Origin: Ficedula albicollis
Lineage: Eukaryota > Chordata > Aves > Passeriformes > Muscicapidae
NCBI RefSeq assembly: GCF_000247815.1
Contig: NC_021677.1
Location: 42,692,864 to 42,756,863, forward strand
Reading direction: 5' to 3'
Length of the DNA: 64,000 nt
Positions 38,758 to 50,275 of the stretch are shown one piece after another. Every line of letters begins with the position of its first letter. Positions within the stretch are counted from its first letter, which is position 1. Made by a program: the position numbers and the translations under genes. Below the pieces are notes generated by a model that made no database searches, had not been told where the DNA came from, and saw only the letters and a list, made by a program, of their open reading frames with translations.

Positions 38758-40075
38758 ATGTTGGTAGTTCTAGGTCATCTGATCATCACCATATTAATTC
38801 ATTTTCCTCTTACATACAATTTTTTCTCCCTAGGTAGCTGAGGTCAAATGCTTATATGTAGGTGACACCAATCATTTCATACAGTTTGTCCCATTCCTCT
38901 GTTCTGGCTCAACTCCCTTGCAACATTCTTCTGTCCGACCAGTGACAAATGGGGCCTGGAGTGAGATGGAAATGAACTCAGGAGTGAGTTTATGGGACTG
39001 CAGGGGACCATCTGTTAATGTAAATGTTTAAGGTAAAATGCATTAAGGCCTGCACGCTGACGAGACATTTCATTTGCATTCTGCCTCTGGGATTATTTCT
39101 GGCTCATGCCTAAGGGCAGCGGAGTTCCAGGGCAGACAAGCGTGCTTTCTCCTTTTCATCTTTTGCTAGTGCAAGTTTTATGTTATGGTTGAGATGCCAG
39201 ACCCAAAATGTGAAATGTGCTGCTTAAATTCAAAATATGGGCTTGGTTTTAAAAATTAATGTGGCCTATGCTTCACCTCAAGAAAGCATAGATTCTATAA
39301 TACCTTTTTTATTTCTAGAAAAAGAGAATTCAAATGTCGTTATTTTTAGAAACAGGAGAGACTTCTCCATTCTTTGCCATTCAAACATTAAATATAAGAG
39401 CAAGAAAGAACAGATCATAAAGTGAAAGTGCAATGGATTGATACAACTCATCTCTCGCTTCATGCATATCTTAAATTAAAATAATAGGGGAATCTAACCT
39501 ACATTTTTCTAACATGTTCTGATAGTCTCATGAGTAATCTAGGGGAAGATGGCTTAAAAAAGTCTGAAGGTGTGTGTTGCTGCATGCTCATCTGGGGACA
39601 GTCCATAATTTTAATCCTGGCAGTGTTCATTTAAGTCTGTGAATAAATTTTAAGTATTCCCAAACCTTAAGTGGGACATAAGTCTACAGTGTTTTAAGGA
39701 ATGTAGTTTAAAATACGACTCTTCTGAATTAGAAACTGGGAATGCTTTTTAGTGTCTTTTTTAAAATTTTCTACTAGACTCTAAGCTGCCCTTAGAACAA
39801 AATATTGTTGTTATGAATGTGAGTTGTATTACCGGGCATTCCTTTGTTGGTGTACCTTTAGGAACACGAAGAATAGGAGAGTTTGAGGTTTGGAGTTTGA
39901 GATAGTCATCTCAACTTTAGTGACTTTACTAATCTTGGTTTTATGGGATAAAATACAGATAAGGTCATAGTTACTAATCAAGTGTCTGTTGATTACATAA
40001 ATCTCCAATCTAGAGCTGATAAGTCTGGACTGTAACAATTATTTTTTTGTTATTGTTACATAGACATGTTGTTCC
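38758..40075. other. Unique non-coding sequence, one regulatory-looking block
   Basis: No gene is recognised. The segment at about 39020-39130 is non-repetitive with TTCATTTGCATTCTG (octamer-like) and GGATTATT cores. It has the look of a conserved element, but conservation is untested. Confidence 0.4.
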
Positions 40076-40080
40076 TACAG
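40076..40080. repeat. Target-site duplication, left copy
   Basis: TACAG directly abuts the solo LTR and is repeated exactly at 40600-40604 on the other side. Five bases fits ERVL-type integration. Confidence 0.88.
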
Positions 40081-40599
40081 TGTCATGGGTAAACCCCTGA
40101 TAGCAGCTGAGCACCACTCAGCTACTTACTCACTCCCTGGCCCCACCACTGGAATGGAGGAGAGAGAGAAAGACTAAAAGTGAGCATTTATGAGTTGAGG
40201 CAAAGACAATTAAATGGCACATAAAAGAAAGACAGTAATTGTTATTGTAATAACTAAAGCATTAGAATACTCAAAGCAAGTAATACACAATGCTCACTGC
40301 TCCCCAATCAATGCTCCTGAGCAGTGGCCCCTGACCAGCTTTCCCCTGCTTTATATGACAAGAATGGCATTGTAAGCTATGAAATATCATTTTGGAATCA
40401 GCTATTCTGGCTGTGTCCCTTCTTAACTACTTCTGCCTCTCCAGCCTTCTCCTTGGTAAGGCACGAGACGCTGAAAAGTCGTTGACGTCCTTGACTAAAA
40501 CCATCAGTGTGTTATTAACATTATTCTTACACTAAATCCAAAACACAGGACTATACCAGATACTAGGAAGAAATTTCTGTCCCAGCTAAAACCAAGGCA
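40081..40599 (-). mobile_element. Solo LTR of an endogenous retrovirus (ERVL type), minus strand
   Basis: The 519-bp element begins TG and ends CA when read on the minus strand, and is flanked by a perfect 5-bp duplication. Its minus-strand sequence follows a bird ERVL LTR pattern: GGTTTTAGCTGGGACAG near the start, TTCTTCCTAGTA, TGTTTTGGATTTAGT, AACACACTGATG, a GAGAAGGCTGGAG block, a TATA-like box (complement of 40349-40358), and GGGGTTTACCCATGACA at the end. A canonical AATAAA is not evident where U3-R would need it. No internal viral genes are present, so it is a recombination remnant. A TGACGTC motif and several CpGs survive at 40461-40490. Confidence 0.92.
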
Positions 40600-40604
40600 T
40601 ACAG
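40600..40604. repeat. Target-site duplication, right copy
   Basis: TACAG, an exact repeat of 40076-40080, flanks the 5' end (minus-strand sense) of the solo LTR. Confidence 0.88.
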
Positions 40605-40852
40605 TAAGAAATGTCAAAGTTCTGTCTTGAGCCACATAGATCACACTCAGCTTAGAGTCAATAAAGAGGAACATGTCCAGTTCGTCTAAACATAGCATAC
40701 ATGGGACATAACTCTGTTCTTGTTCTATCTTGAATATGACTGTCTGAATATGGCTAGATAGCTTGGATGTGGCTTGCTCTGATACCAGCAGAGAGTAATT
40801 TTTATCTGTCTTTCATTTAGAGGAGTGGAGAATGGTTCCCACCTAATTATTT

Positions 40853-40889
40853 CTCCTGCCTTGGCGGCAGGAGTGTCACCAGGGTGACA
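40853..40889. other. Two adjacent short hairpins
   Basis: CTCCTGCC and GGCAGGAG (40853-40860, 40866-40873) form an 8-bp stem. TGTCACC and GGTGACA (40874-40880, 40883-40889) follow with no gap and form a 7-bp stem with a two-base loop. Function is unknown. Confidence 0.6.
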
Positions 40890-41848
40890 TTGGCAATGAA
40901 GGTTGATGAAGAACTTTGTGCTTACGTCTTCTTACTTTAGCATACTTATTCTCTGCTAATTCCTTGCGTGGGCACCCTGCACTGAACATGCCTTTGTGTG
41001 GGTTAGAAATGGATTAAGCTTAACTGCCAAAAGAACTCTAGGTATAGAATAAGTGAATTACAGACAGAATGCTTTTAAGCTACATTCTTATTTGTTCCAA
41101 AGTAATTTTCCTGTATTGGCAAGCACTAAGGAAAAGCTTCTTGTCTTCTCGTGGTAAGAGGAGAGAAAATCCAGTTTCAATTGAGCATGCCCTTCTTTTC
41201 TCCTTTTCTTCTGACTCCAGTTTGCCCTCTGTGCCAAGCTAAAGAATTGCACGTTCACCTCTCACTCTCCAGCTGAAGAAGATTGATGTGCAATTAAGAT
41301 CTCTAAGGAGATGTATTAAACGCTGCAAGGATTCCAAATTCTGTCATGAATCTTCTTTATATTTTGTTTTTTCTCTCCTCCTTATCCTGTGTATGGCTAT
41401 CTCATCTCCAGGACTGGCTCATACTCCAGTAAAAGGTGGGAGCTGAAGGTTTCATGAAAATTATCGCTGAAATCTGCCTCCGGTCACAAAGATCTTTGAA
41501 ACTGGTTTGGTGTCATGCCTTTTTACCTCAGTCTTTTCTCCTGTCTCATGCTGTGTTAGGTCAGAATTTGATGAGTCACAGTTGCTGCAATGTGGCTGGC
41601 TTTGAATGTTATCCTAAGACTTAAAATTTTTTCTTTCTAATATTGAAAGAACTTCTCAAGTTATGGAAATTCTATTCTATGGTGGCTGCTTCCCTAAAAC
41701 TGCTAGGAGCAGTGGAGATTTTTGTATCTTTCGGCTCATGAGAAAGTCAGGTAATTGTGTGAAAATCTGGAGAGACCAGTCATTGTGAGATACCCTCATT
41801 TGTTTTCTGGATCCAGATATTGAGTATGGTTATCTTACTTCTCACTGA

Positions 41849-41884
41849 TTTCCTAATATTTTCCTAATATTTTCCTAATATTTT
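41849..41884. repeat. 11-bp tandem repeat, three copies
   Basis: The unit TTTCCTAATAT repeats with TCCTAATA at 41851, 41862 and 41873. Confidence 0.9.
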
Positions 41885-44800
41885 AATAGAGCTTTTATCC
41901 CAAAATGAAAGTATTTCCTTTCTTCACTTGTATATTAGTTTTTGGTATTGTTAAGGGTATTTCCTGTTTTTATATGTCTTCAAGTAGTTGTGCTTTGGGT
42001 TTTTTGTTAGTTTGTTTTTGTTTTTGTGGTTTTTTTGAGGGGGGATTGTTTTGTTTTTCCTTTCTTCAAGCATTCTTCTGTTTAGTTTAATTTAAACTTC
42101 CTTGTGGATTTTGGTACAAGCAATACAGAGCATACCAACGTACATTAGGATTTCAAGCATCTTTCATGGAAGGTATTTCTTTCCCTGCACAGGGGTAACT
42201 ACTTATCTGAAATATTAAGTCCATTGTCCTGTTTCATTCCATATACATGATGCTGATCTTTTGATGGACCATTTTTCAGAATTGCTGTTGCTCACACTGT
42301 TATGTAGGTATTGAGTCTATAATATTACTTCATTACTCTATACATACCAAATTCTAAGATTGCTGCTTGTGTTTGAGTTTGTAGATATTTTGTCTCTGTC
42401 TTGTATTACAGATTTGATTTTGATTTAGTTGAGTGAAATGGAAATCTTCTTGCTCATGTCTGTGAATTTGGAAATCAGGCCTTATAGGATGGCAGACTAA
42501 GTAAGAAGTAAGGCATGTTTTCATGTCTTACTCCTTATTGGCTTGTCATCTAGGGTAGAGAAATGTTCCACGAGGTGCAGTTTTTCAGAAAGCAGATCAA
42601 AACAAAATATTGTTAGGGTGAATGCTCTTTTTTTTTTATAGAGAGGATTCATGATAGCAAAGACTGTTGAATTTTATCTCTACTTTTGTAAAAATCTGTC
42701 ATAAAATTCCTTCAATAGAAGGCAGAAGTCAAGCCTTGATTATTTGCAGTCCACAAGAGCTGTGTAGTAAGTTTAGATAGAGCATTAGTTTCAGCATTGT
42801 GAACAAATTGGGCTACAAGTGATTATTAAATTTTCCCTGCGGTTTCAATTGCATTGAATATTCTTCAGTTCCTTGCCAGGATAATTGTAAAAAAATTGTC
42901 GTGCTCTGTTAACTTCCAGTGCTGCTTTTTGTTTTCCCTCCTGGTGAATTGACCTGCCTGTACAATTCCTGCAGTAGTGTCCTCTATAATAGGAGTCCCT
43001 ATAGCTGTAAGATTTTACTGTGATTGGCATTTTGTATGCAACCACTTCAAAAGTGAAATCAGCTAAGGGAATTGAGCTCATAGGAGCTAAGCATAAATCT
43101 GAGGATTGCAGAAACTCAGCAATTATGATCTTCAGAGCAGACTCTCCATCCTGTAAGGGTGCTGAGCAATTGTAAGCCCTATTAGATGTGATGGAAGTCA
43201 ACACCTGTAGTCTATAATGTAAAATTGTGCAGAACTTTTAAAGATATTTGCATTTTTCTGGAAGTGGTTGCCATAGAAATTAAATTTTTTTCAGTGCTTC
43301 AATCCCATCAGGGCCAAATACTATTTTTTTTTTTCCCCCCTAAAAAACATATTTGAAGCCAGTGGCAGACAACAAACAACAGTGTGTTGTGATGGCGAAT
43401 GTGGCCACTTTGCTCCTTATGAGAGCAGAGCTGCTGTTTAAAGCCAGCAAAACGGATGAGTTGAACACAAAAACTGAAGGTAGGCAATACAGTTAACTTG
43501 GTTTAGGTGTTCTCTCTTTCTGAATATTTTTCTGTTTCAGAAAGGAGGAAGAAGGTGTTATATTTTTTGCCATTCTTTATGTAAAGGAAGCAGTGATGTA
43601 CTAAGAGTCCAGACTGAGCAAATACCTAACTTTTCTAATATAAACAATACTGATGCCCTCATGTGAATATTGTCCCTAAAGTTAAATCTCATGAATGAGG
43701 TTCCTTCCGAGAGCTGGAAGCATAAATAATTATATTTTAACATTCATAATATATATAAAAAGCCATCACACTTTTTTTTGTCTTGTTAAAATATCTTTTG
43801 TAGCCTGGATGTTTTATTTGATATTATTTCTTTTGCTTCAGAAAAGTAGTATGAATTAAGCTATAACTGCCCCAATGGAACAAAGTTAATAGCCATTTAA
43901 ATTAAACTACAGCCTCCAGTGGATTACCACCTCACTCTCTTTGCTCTAAAATAGAGCCATTTTATCCCCTAGGTTACATAGTCTCCTTGTCGGTCATGGG
44001 AATTTAAATTTGATGCATTATCCACAGGAGGGCTCCCTTATTGTTCCCTGAAGGTAACAGAAACATATTGGGAGTTTCAAGGGGAAATTTCAGTTTCAAA
44101 ATGCAAATGCAAGCAATACGGAGTTCAAAGGAAGTCTTTTTTCTAGCTTGCACCAAAATCTGGATTCACAAGAAATTTTATGCAGACAAGTCTTAATGTA
44201 CTTTCTGTTTTGCCTCTGAAACTAATATAAAGGTTGAGGATAATGTTCCTGCGTTATATCTGTACATTCTGAAATAAATTCTAAAGTGGTTTGGTTTTCC
44301 CCGAGATGTTAGCGTTAGGTCTGTGGAGAACTACAAAAGCAGCTCACATCAGGGTGGATGAAAAGAAGATAAATACAAACACCATGCTGCAAATGAGATG
44401 TTTACAGAATATGGTGAATCCTCAGATGTTTCTCCAATTGTTTTATATTTGTCTTTTTTAATGAAGGATGTTGGGAAAGGAATTGGACTAGGACATCTGG
44501 TAAGGAATACCCTAGAATAATTCCTAAAACAAATCTTTTGTGAATCAACAGCCATGTCAGTTTCCCTTTTTTGTGCTGCCCTGGCCTAGTGCCCTTAGAA
44601 TGAAGGAGAGATAATTTCTTTCATTTTTTACAGACCATAAACAGTCTGCTAAAGTGCCTGTGATGGGAAGCTTTTTATGATGTGCTTGGGGACAGACATG
44701 TGAACATTTTCCGTATCAGAAAAGCTGTAGCTTGCCAGTGTGTTTTGGTTGTGGCATAAAATATCTGGTAACAGAACAGTGAAAGAACTTAAGTCAAGGA

Positions 44801-47800
44801 CTTATGAGTTACTCTGTTTTCTTTTCCCATGTGCAAATTTTGAAGGTAAAAATTAGCATTGACTAACATGGTAATTTCTTTCCCTGATGGGTGTGCAGCT
44901 TGTGTTGATGTCCATCAGTTCTGTTTTACCACATTTCTAGCTAGTTCCAGATTGCCTACCCCAAGGAAATGTGTCCCTTTCAGGCTAATGTTTGCAGCAT
45001 AAGCAATATTATTCAGCATAATATCCCACCTATTCGGCATGAGAACATTTTGTGAAGAAAATGTCAAGTGCCCTGGTGAACTCTGAACTTACCTGATATC
45101 TTTTAGCCTGTTCCATTGGAGAAGAATATTTCAAGAGATAATTCTCAGACAATAACTCACAAGAAAAGTCTTGCAAACCCAGCTAGAAGAAGAGGATTAG
45201 ATTCCACCTATTTGTCTGAAAAATAACTGGTTATTATCTGACAGCATTAAATGACACTATGAAGAGATGCCAAGCTATCAGGGAGTAATTGGAAATTGCT
45301 TGCAGCTTTCTCCAGCACAGATGGTTTTGTTATATTTCCTTCAGTTTAAGATTGACTTTTCTTGTGCTGCTGTGTGGAGAAGAATTTGGGAGAATATTTA
45401 GAAGTAAGAACTATGAAATTGAGTGTATGGCTACTGTGATGAAGGCTGAGAGATGGCATGGAATAGTAGTCAAAATGGTTAGAATTCCTGGATTGCTGAC
45501 CTAGTTCTGATATCAGGTCAGCCTCCTGTAGGTGTGAAAGTAAATGCTAATGTTTGTAATACTTCGTAGGCCTTTACAAGGTTTATTGTCAAAAGTTTTT
45601 GATATCCATGGATTGGAAATGGCATGTGAATAGACAGTATTATCATTCATGTTTATGACAGTGGGAGACCTTTGTGTTGCAGACATTTTAGAGTCATCTA
45701 AGTTCTGGCCATATATAACAAAATTATAAAAAAAGGACTGTATGCAGGTAATCTGCATGATTACTTTCAAGCTAGATACCAAGATCTTAAAACTAATATT
45801 GAAGTTTCAGAGTGGTTCAGAACGAATAATATATTTGCATATTTGCTCTTCTTTCTTGGCCTACACAAATTGAGAAGTTTTGGTTAAATCATGCTCTTCA
45901 GGAACTTCTTTAGCAAATATTGCTTGGTGAATCTGGCCTATTTTTCACCTTTTCTCCATTTTATTGAGCCCATCCAAATTTGCATTATCTGTGAAATATG
46001 CTATTTGAAATGTGCATCTTTTCAAGACTGGAATATTCCTCTAATAAATACCATTTGCTAGAACATCTGCAAATGTAAAAAGGCAGCAAAAATAACCAAA
46101 TCACACAGCATGCCTATGAAAACTACAGGAATTAGATGATACAGTGGTAAAAACATAATTCTTATCTACAGCTCTTGCTAATACTGGTTTTTTTAATCTG
46201 TAATGATGATTAGTGATGACCTTGAAATCTCTTCTCATCCCGTTGCTGGAGAAGAGGCAAAATAGGTTAATGTTTCTGTCTGAGGTATTATATTTTAATG
46301 TGAATTAAACACTTTTTTTTTTTTTTTGTGCCTATGCTGGGTTTTCTTCTAGAAAATCTGTTATACAAAATCCCTTGTAGTTCCTGACAAGAAGTGCAAT
46401 AAGAGCTTCAATACAGATTGAAGTATTATTTTGACCTTCCAGAGATGTGCTGATTATCACATGTGCATGTTTTCTTTTATGCCAGTGGTAATCAGATTGT
46501 TGCATATATTAGTAAGAGATTTCTACTTGAGATCTACTGGGTCAATGGGGCTCCAGCATATCCCACAGACCATCTCTGAAGTGATGCAAAGTTTCAGAAT
46601 TTGAGGAAATAAGTCAATGCATTGTGTTCTTTTCTATGTCTGTTTCTCTTCCAAAACTTGGGCCTGTGCACCTACCGTTCATTTTTTCAAGAACTTCTGT
46701 GCATCCACAGGCTGGATTTTCATGGGTGAACACTGAGGTCTCACAAGGTGACTTTAAGGACTGAGTTTTGTTGGAGCCGTGTCTTAGCTGTGGCTGTGAA
46801 ATTGGAAGGAACAGTAGTGAGATCTTCCTGTTGAGGACAGTTCCCAGTGGCACCGTTTTAAGGTCAGTTGGAGACGTTCATTGCAGCTCATCTTCAAGCA
46901 GTACAGACACCCTTGGCTTGCAGTTGTTCTAAATGCAAAAAGACCTAGTCTTTTCATGAGGGCACATCTATAAAATGTCCCCGCATTATGTACCCATGCC
47001 CATTTCACACAATTTAGGAGGAATTAAGAAAAGTGCTTTTCCAGAGGCAGATCATAATTTGCATGCCACCATGTCCTTAGAAGACCGGTTAAACTCCTGA
47101 GGATCCGCAGCTTTCAGTCATTTGTGTGCTGTCACCTCTTGCAGATGAGTGACAACTTGCATTCATCTCAGCTACTTTTTAAAATTGTGTTGCTGTTTGT
47201 CTTTGCTTTGTATGAATCTTTTTCACTTCCCAGTTGCTCTCGAACATGTTGCCTTCCATTATTTATCCCTCTACCTGTTGCTCTGTGAGTCTGCAGCTTG
47301 CTGATCTGCAGCTAACGTGGGCTTTTGCTTCAGTTGAAGTGTACTGGAGTATGAAAGAGAGAGGCCACGGGAGGGCAATTCTGCCTTCCTGGAGGCCCTG
47401 TGGAGACTGGCTGGCTGTGCTTCCAGAGGGTTTGTTAGTGTGTGCATGTGTTGGTTCAGCAGCCACCTACCCTCTTCAGCTGGGTTATGTGGAGGGAAGG
47501 GCTGTGCAGAGCCAAAGGGTGCTGCTCCTTCCTCTCTAGACATCATTACAGCAGGGCAATGTCCTGCTGTGCTTTCAGCTTACCTGGAGGTGCTTATAAA
47601 GCCAAAGCTATCTTTTGAGTCCAGTTTGGTGTTTTATTGTTTCAGTGGTGTATCAGCATAGTTCTTCAAGAGTTTATTTATCTTTTTATATATCCTTTTA
47701 TTAATAATCCAGACGTACTTTTAGCATATTACAGTAAGAATTGTCAAAGTGACAGAAATGTCTTAAATGTAAAAGACTTGGGGGGATTAAGTGCAAATTC

Positions 47801-48293
47801 CTTGGATTACTCTGTTTCTCTTGTGAGGTTTGTTTTGTTTCAAGCTTGGGTACCTACTTTTACTGCAGCTACAGGATTTATCTGTGTTGTTTTATGCTGT
47901 GATCATCTCACAAATGATAGCAAATCAGTAGAAGGGTGTGCTCCCTGCCCTTGGCTGCTGTTGCTGTGGGTAAGTTGATTTCTCTGCAGTGCAGGGTTAT
48001 ATCAAAGGGTACCTCAGTACTTTTCTGTTACAAAGACACCCACCTTTTCTCCTCTGCTCTTTATAGTTGAGTCTGTGTTTTTTCCCTTCTCCTGCACATG
48101 CAGAGGGCTGACAATCCCAAACCACTAAAGATGTGTAGGAGATGGAGACAAGTGAAAAACCTTTTGCTGAAGACCAGGGCATTGACAGAGCACCAGAATT
48201 CCATAGGTCTTCACTGGTGTTCATTTTCCGTTGTTTTATGATAAACACTTAGATGTATATTTATACTACCCATGTACTGATACCTTAGTCAAT

Positions 48294-48486
48294 ATGATTT
48301 CCTGTAATTTCTGTCCTGTAAATACCTCCTTGAGGCATTGATGATTTTTTTTTTTTTTAACAAGTCATAAATACAAAAATGCATGAATAGATGATTTCCT
48401 GTAATTTCTGTCCTGTAAATACTTCCTTGAGGCATTGAGGATTTTTTTTTTTAACAAGTCATAAATATAAAAATGCATGAATAAAG
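48294..48486. repeat. Tandem duplication, 97-bp period, two copies
   Basis: Copy 1 is 48294-48390 and copy 2 is 48391-48486. Differences are TACCTCC/TACTTCC, GATGAT/GAGGAT, the length of an internal T-run, and ATACAAA/ATATAAA. Confidence 0.93.
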
Positions 48487-49555
48487 AGATACTTGAGTGC
48501 TGCATAGAATTAATTCCAGCCATGAAGTTAGTGGACATAATCTCATAAACACCTAAGGGTTGACCTTTTTAGTTGCCTCAGTCTATGCAGCCGGGGGTTT
48601 CCTACATTCAAATAGGCAGAAGAAAGTGAGCAGGACATGATGTGAGATTTGGAGAGGGGAAATTAGGAAATGATGATGTAATTTGGTGACATCTGATGGA
48701 GAACAATGTCTGGTTGTATTTTAGGAATTGCAATTTCTTGCTATCAACTGACAACACTATCAGAAGTTGTGCAGGCATAATAGGACACTCCTCCTCCTCC
48801 AAAGGATTTAATAGTGTTGTTGTGGGGAATAGATTTCCAATCCCCATGCAGAGATTTGGCTCCAGTAGCTTCAGGGAAAAGAAGGTACTTGTATCTCTGG
48901 GCAGCATGTGTATACTAGAGCCTCAAAATTCATTAGCCATAGGAATTTCTGAGGTCTCTGCTTCATGTCCACTATCTTATGGGATAAAGGCTGGCTGAAC
49001 TTTTTAGGGAGAGAGCTATTTTATATACTCAGAGAAGCACTTGAGGTGAGAATTTAATATCTAAAATTTGCCTCTGAATTCATATATAGGTAAGTATATT
49101 TTCAATATTAAACTTGCTAAACACTCTAAGAATACAGCTGTTCATGGAGATATGGTTTGAGCCTGTTTCTGTGAGATTATTTACATGCTGTCTGCTGATG
49201 CTATGATGTACTTACCTTACCTGAACTTGCCATGTAGTTGTTACGCCCTGACAGGATATGGGAGCAGCCCTCCTCCCGTGCTTGGCAGGATGACTCCTCC
49301 AAGAGCCTTGTGCATGGAATAGGACTGTGAAGGGCAGTCTGCTGCGTTAGACTTCCTTGCCTTGTGCATGCTTTTTGCTTCTTCCTTCTGAAATACTAAA
49401 CTAAACTCTGATGAGAGCCAAACATTTGAAAAAAATAAGCCTGTAAGGCAGGTAATGGATAATATGCAAATATACTGCATCAGAAACCCAAATCCCTTGG
49501 GTTTGGGTGAGACATTTGGGGAGTGAGAGTAGGTGTATTTATTTTATCCTCTTTT

Positions 49556-49557
<2 letters not shown>
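48487..49557. other. Unique non-coding sequence
   Basis: No gene or transposon is recognised. Overlapping frames of about 100 codons on both strands at 48608-48998 have no family resemblance. Confidence 0.5.
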
Positions 49558-49595
<38 letters not shown>

Positions 49596-49613
49596 TCCCC
49601 CCCCCCCCCCCCC

Positions 49614-49644
<31 letters not shown>
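49558..49644. repeat. Composite homopolymer: T33, C25, T23
   Basis: T runs from 49558 to 49590, then AAAATT, then C from 49597 to 49621, then T from 49622 to 49644. The lysine/glycine-rich frame through it is an artefact. Like the longer C-run at 22247, the exact lengths are doubtful. Confidence 0.95.
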
Positions 49645-50117
49645 AATCCTGTAAGATAATTCTGTCTGATGATAGAGTTTGCTCACTCTGTTTTTTGATC
49701 CTGTAGTGCAGCTGCTGCTCTATTTTCTACATGGCTGGGCTTTACTGCAGACCTGTCGAGCCATAGGTGACTTTGATTTTTCTTTTCTGTGGCGTTTTTT
49801 TTTTTTTTCAAGAGAGAGATTGCCATAAACCAGAGTTATGGCAATGCAGCCCAAAGACATAATTATCAGGGCAGGAAGGTGCCTTGGGCATCCCAGCCTT
49901 CCTGCATTTGGCATCACTTGATTAGCTTAGCCTTGCTTCTTTGAATATTTCTCGCAAGAAACTCAAGTCTTTTCTCTTGTGATGAGTTTGTATGATCTCT
50001 GTTGTTTGTTCACTCATTTGAGCTTTTAGCAATAATTTGTATTTTTTTTTTGTTTTGATTTTTTCTTTAAGTGGAGGGAAATGAGCAAAATTAAAAGCTC
50101 ATTTAAGAAAAATAATT
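49645..50117. other. Unique non-coding sequence with T-runs
   Basis: T-runs lie at about 49796-49809 and 50042-50051. No gene is recognised. Confidence 0.5.
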
Positions 50118-50275
50118 TTGTCAATTTCAGTGTGCTTGTGACAAGGTGGGGGCCCCTAATCTCTCCTTAACATCTAGGAGTATTTTATGGTTGTCGTTGT
50201 CAATTTCAGTGTGCTTGTGACAAGGTGGAGGCCCCTAATCTCTCCTTAATATCTAGGAGTATTTTATGGTTGTCA
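50118..50275. repeat. Tandem duplication, 79-bp period, two copies
   Basis: Copy 1 is 50118-50196 and copy 2 is 50197-50275. I count two clear substitutions (GTGGGGGCC/GTGGAGGCC, TTAACATC/TTAATATC). Confidence 0.93.

Larger units (their letters stand above)
40605..48293. other. Long unique non-coding stretch
   Basis: About 7.7 kb without recognisable genes. Small items are an 11-bp triplet repeat (41849-41884), T/G-rich sequence at about 42000-42062, T-runs near 42627 and 46313, and a regulatory-looking block at 43860-44120 with ATTAAA/TTAAAT cores and an octamer ATGCAAAT. A 119-codon minus frame at 42845-43204 has no family resemblance. Confidence 0.5.

Noticed and set aside
41905..42090. 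Hydrophobic 61-codon open frame as a small membrane protein
   Set aside because: It runs through a T/G-rich low-complexity tract that by itself yields phenylalanine- and leucine-rich peptides.
42845..43204. A 119-codon minus-strand open frame
   Set aside because: No family resemblance, promoter or splice context.
45440..45570. Possible second MIR-like SINE
   Set aside because: A TGGTTAGAATTCCTGG-like start and a weak tail are visible, but the conserved core is missing, so a profile search would be needed.
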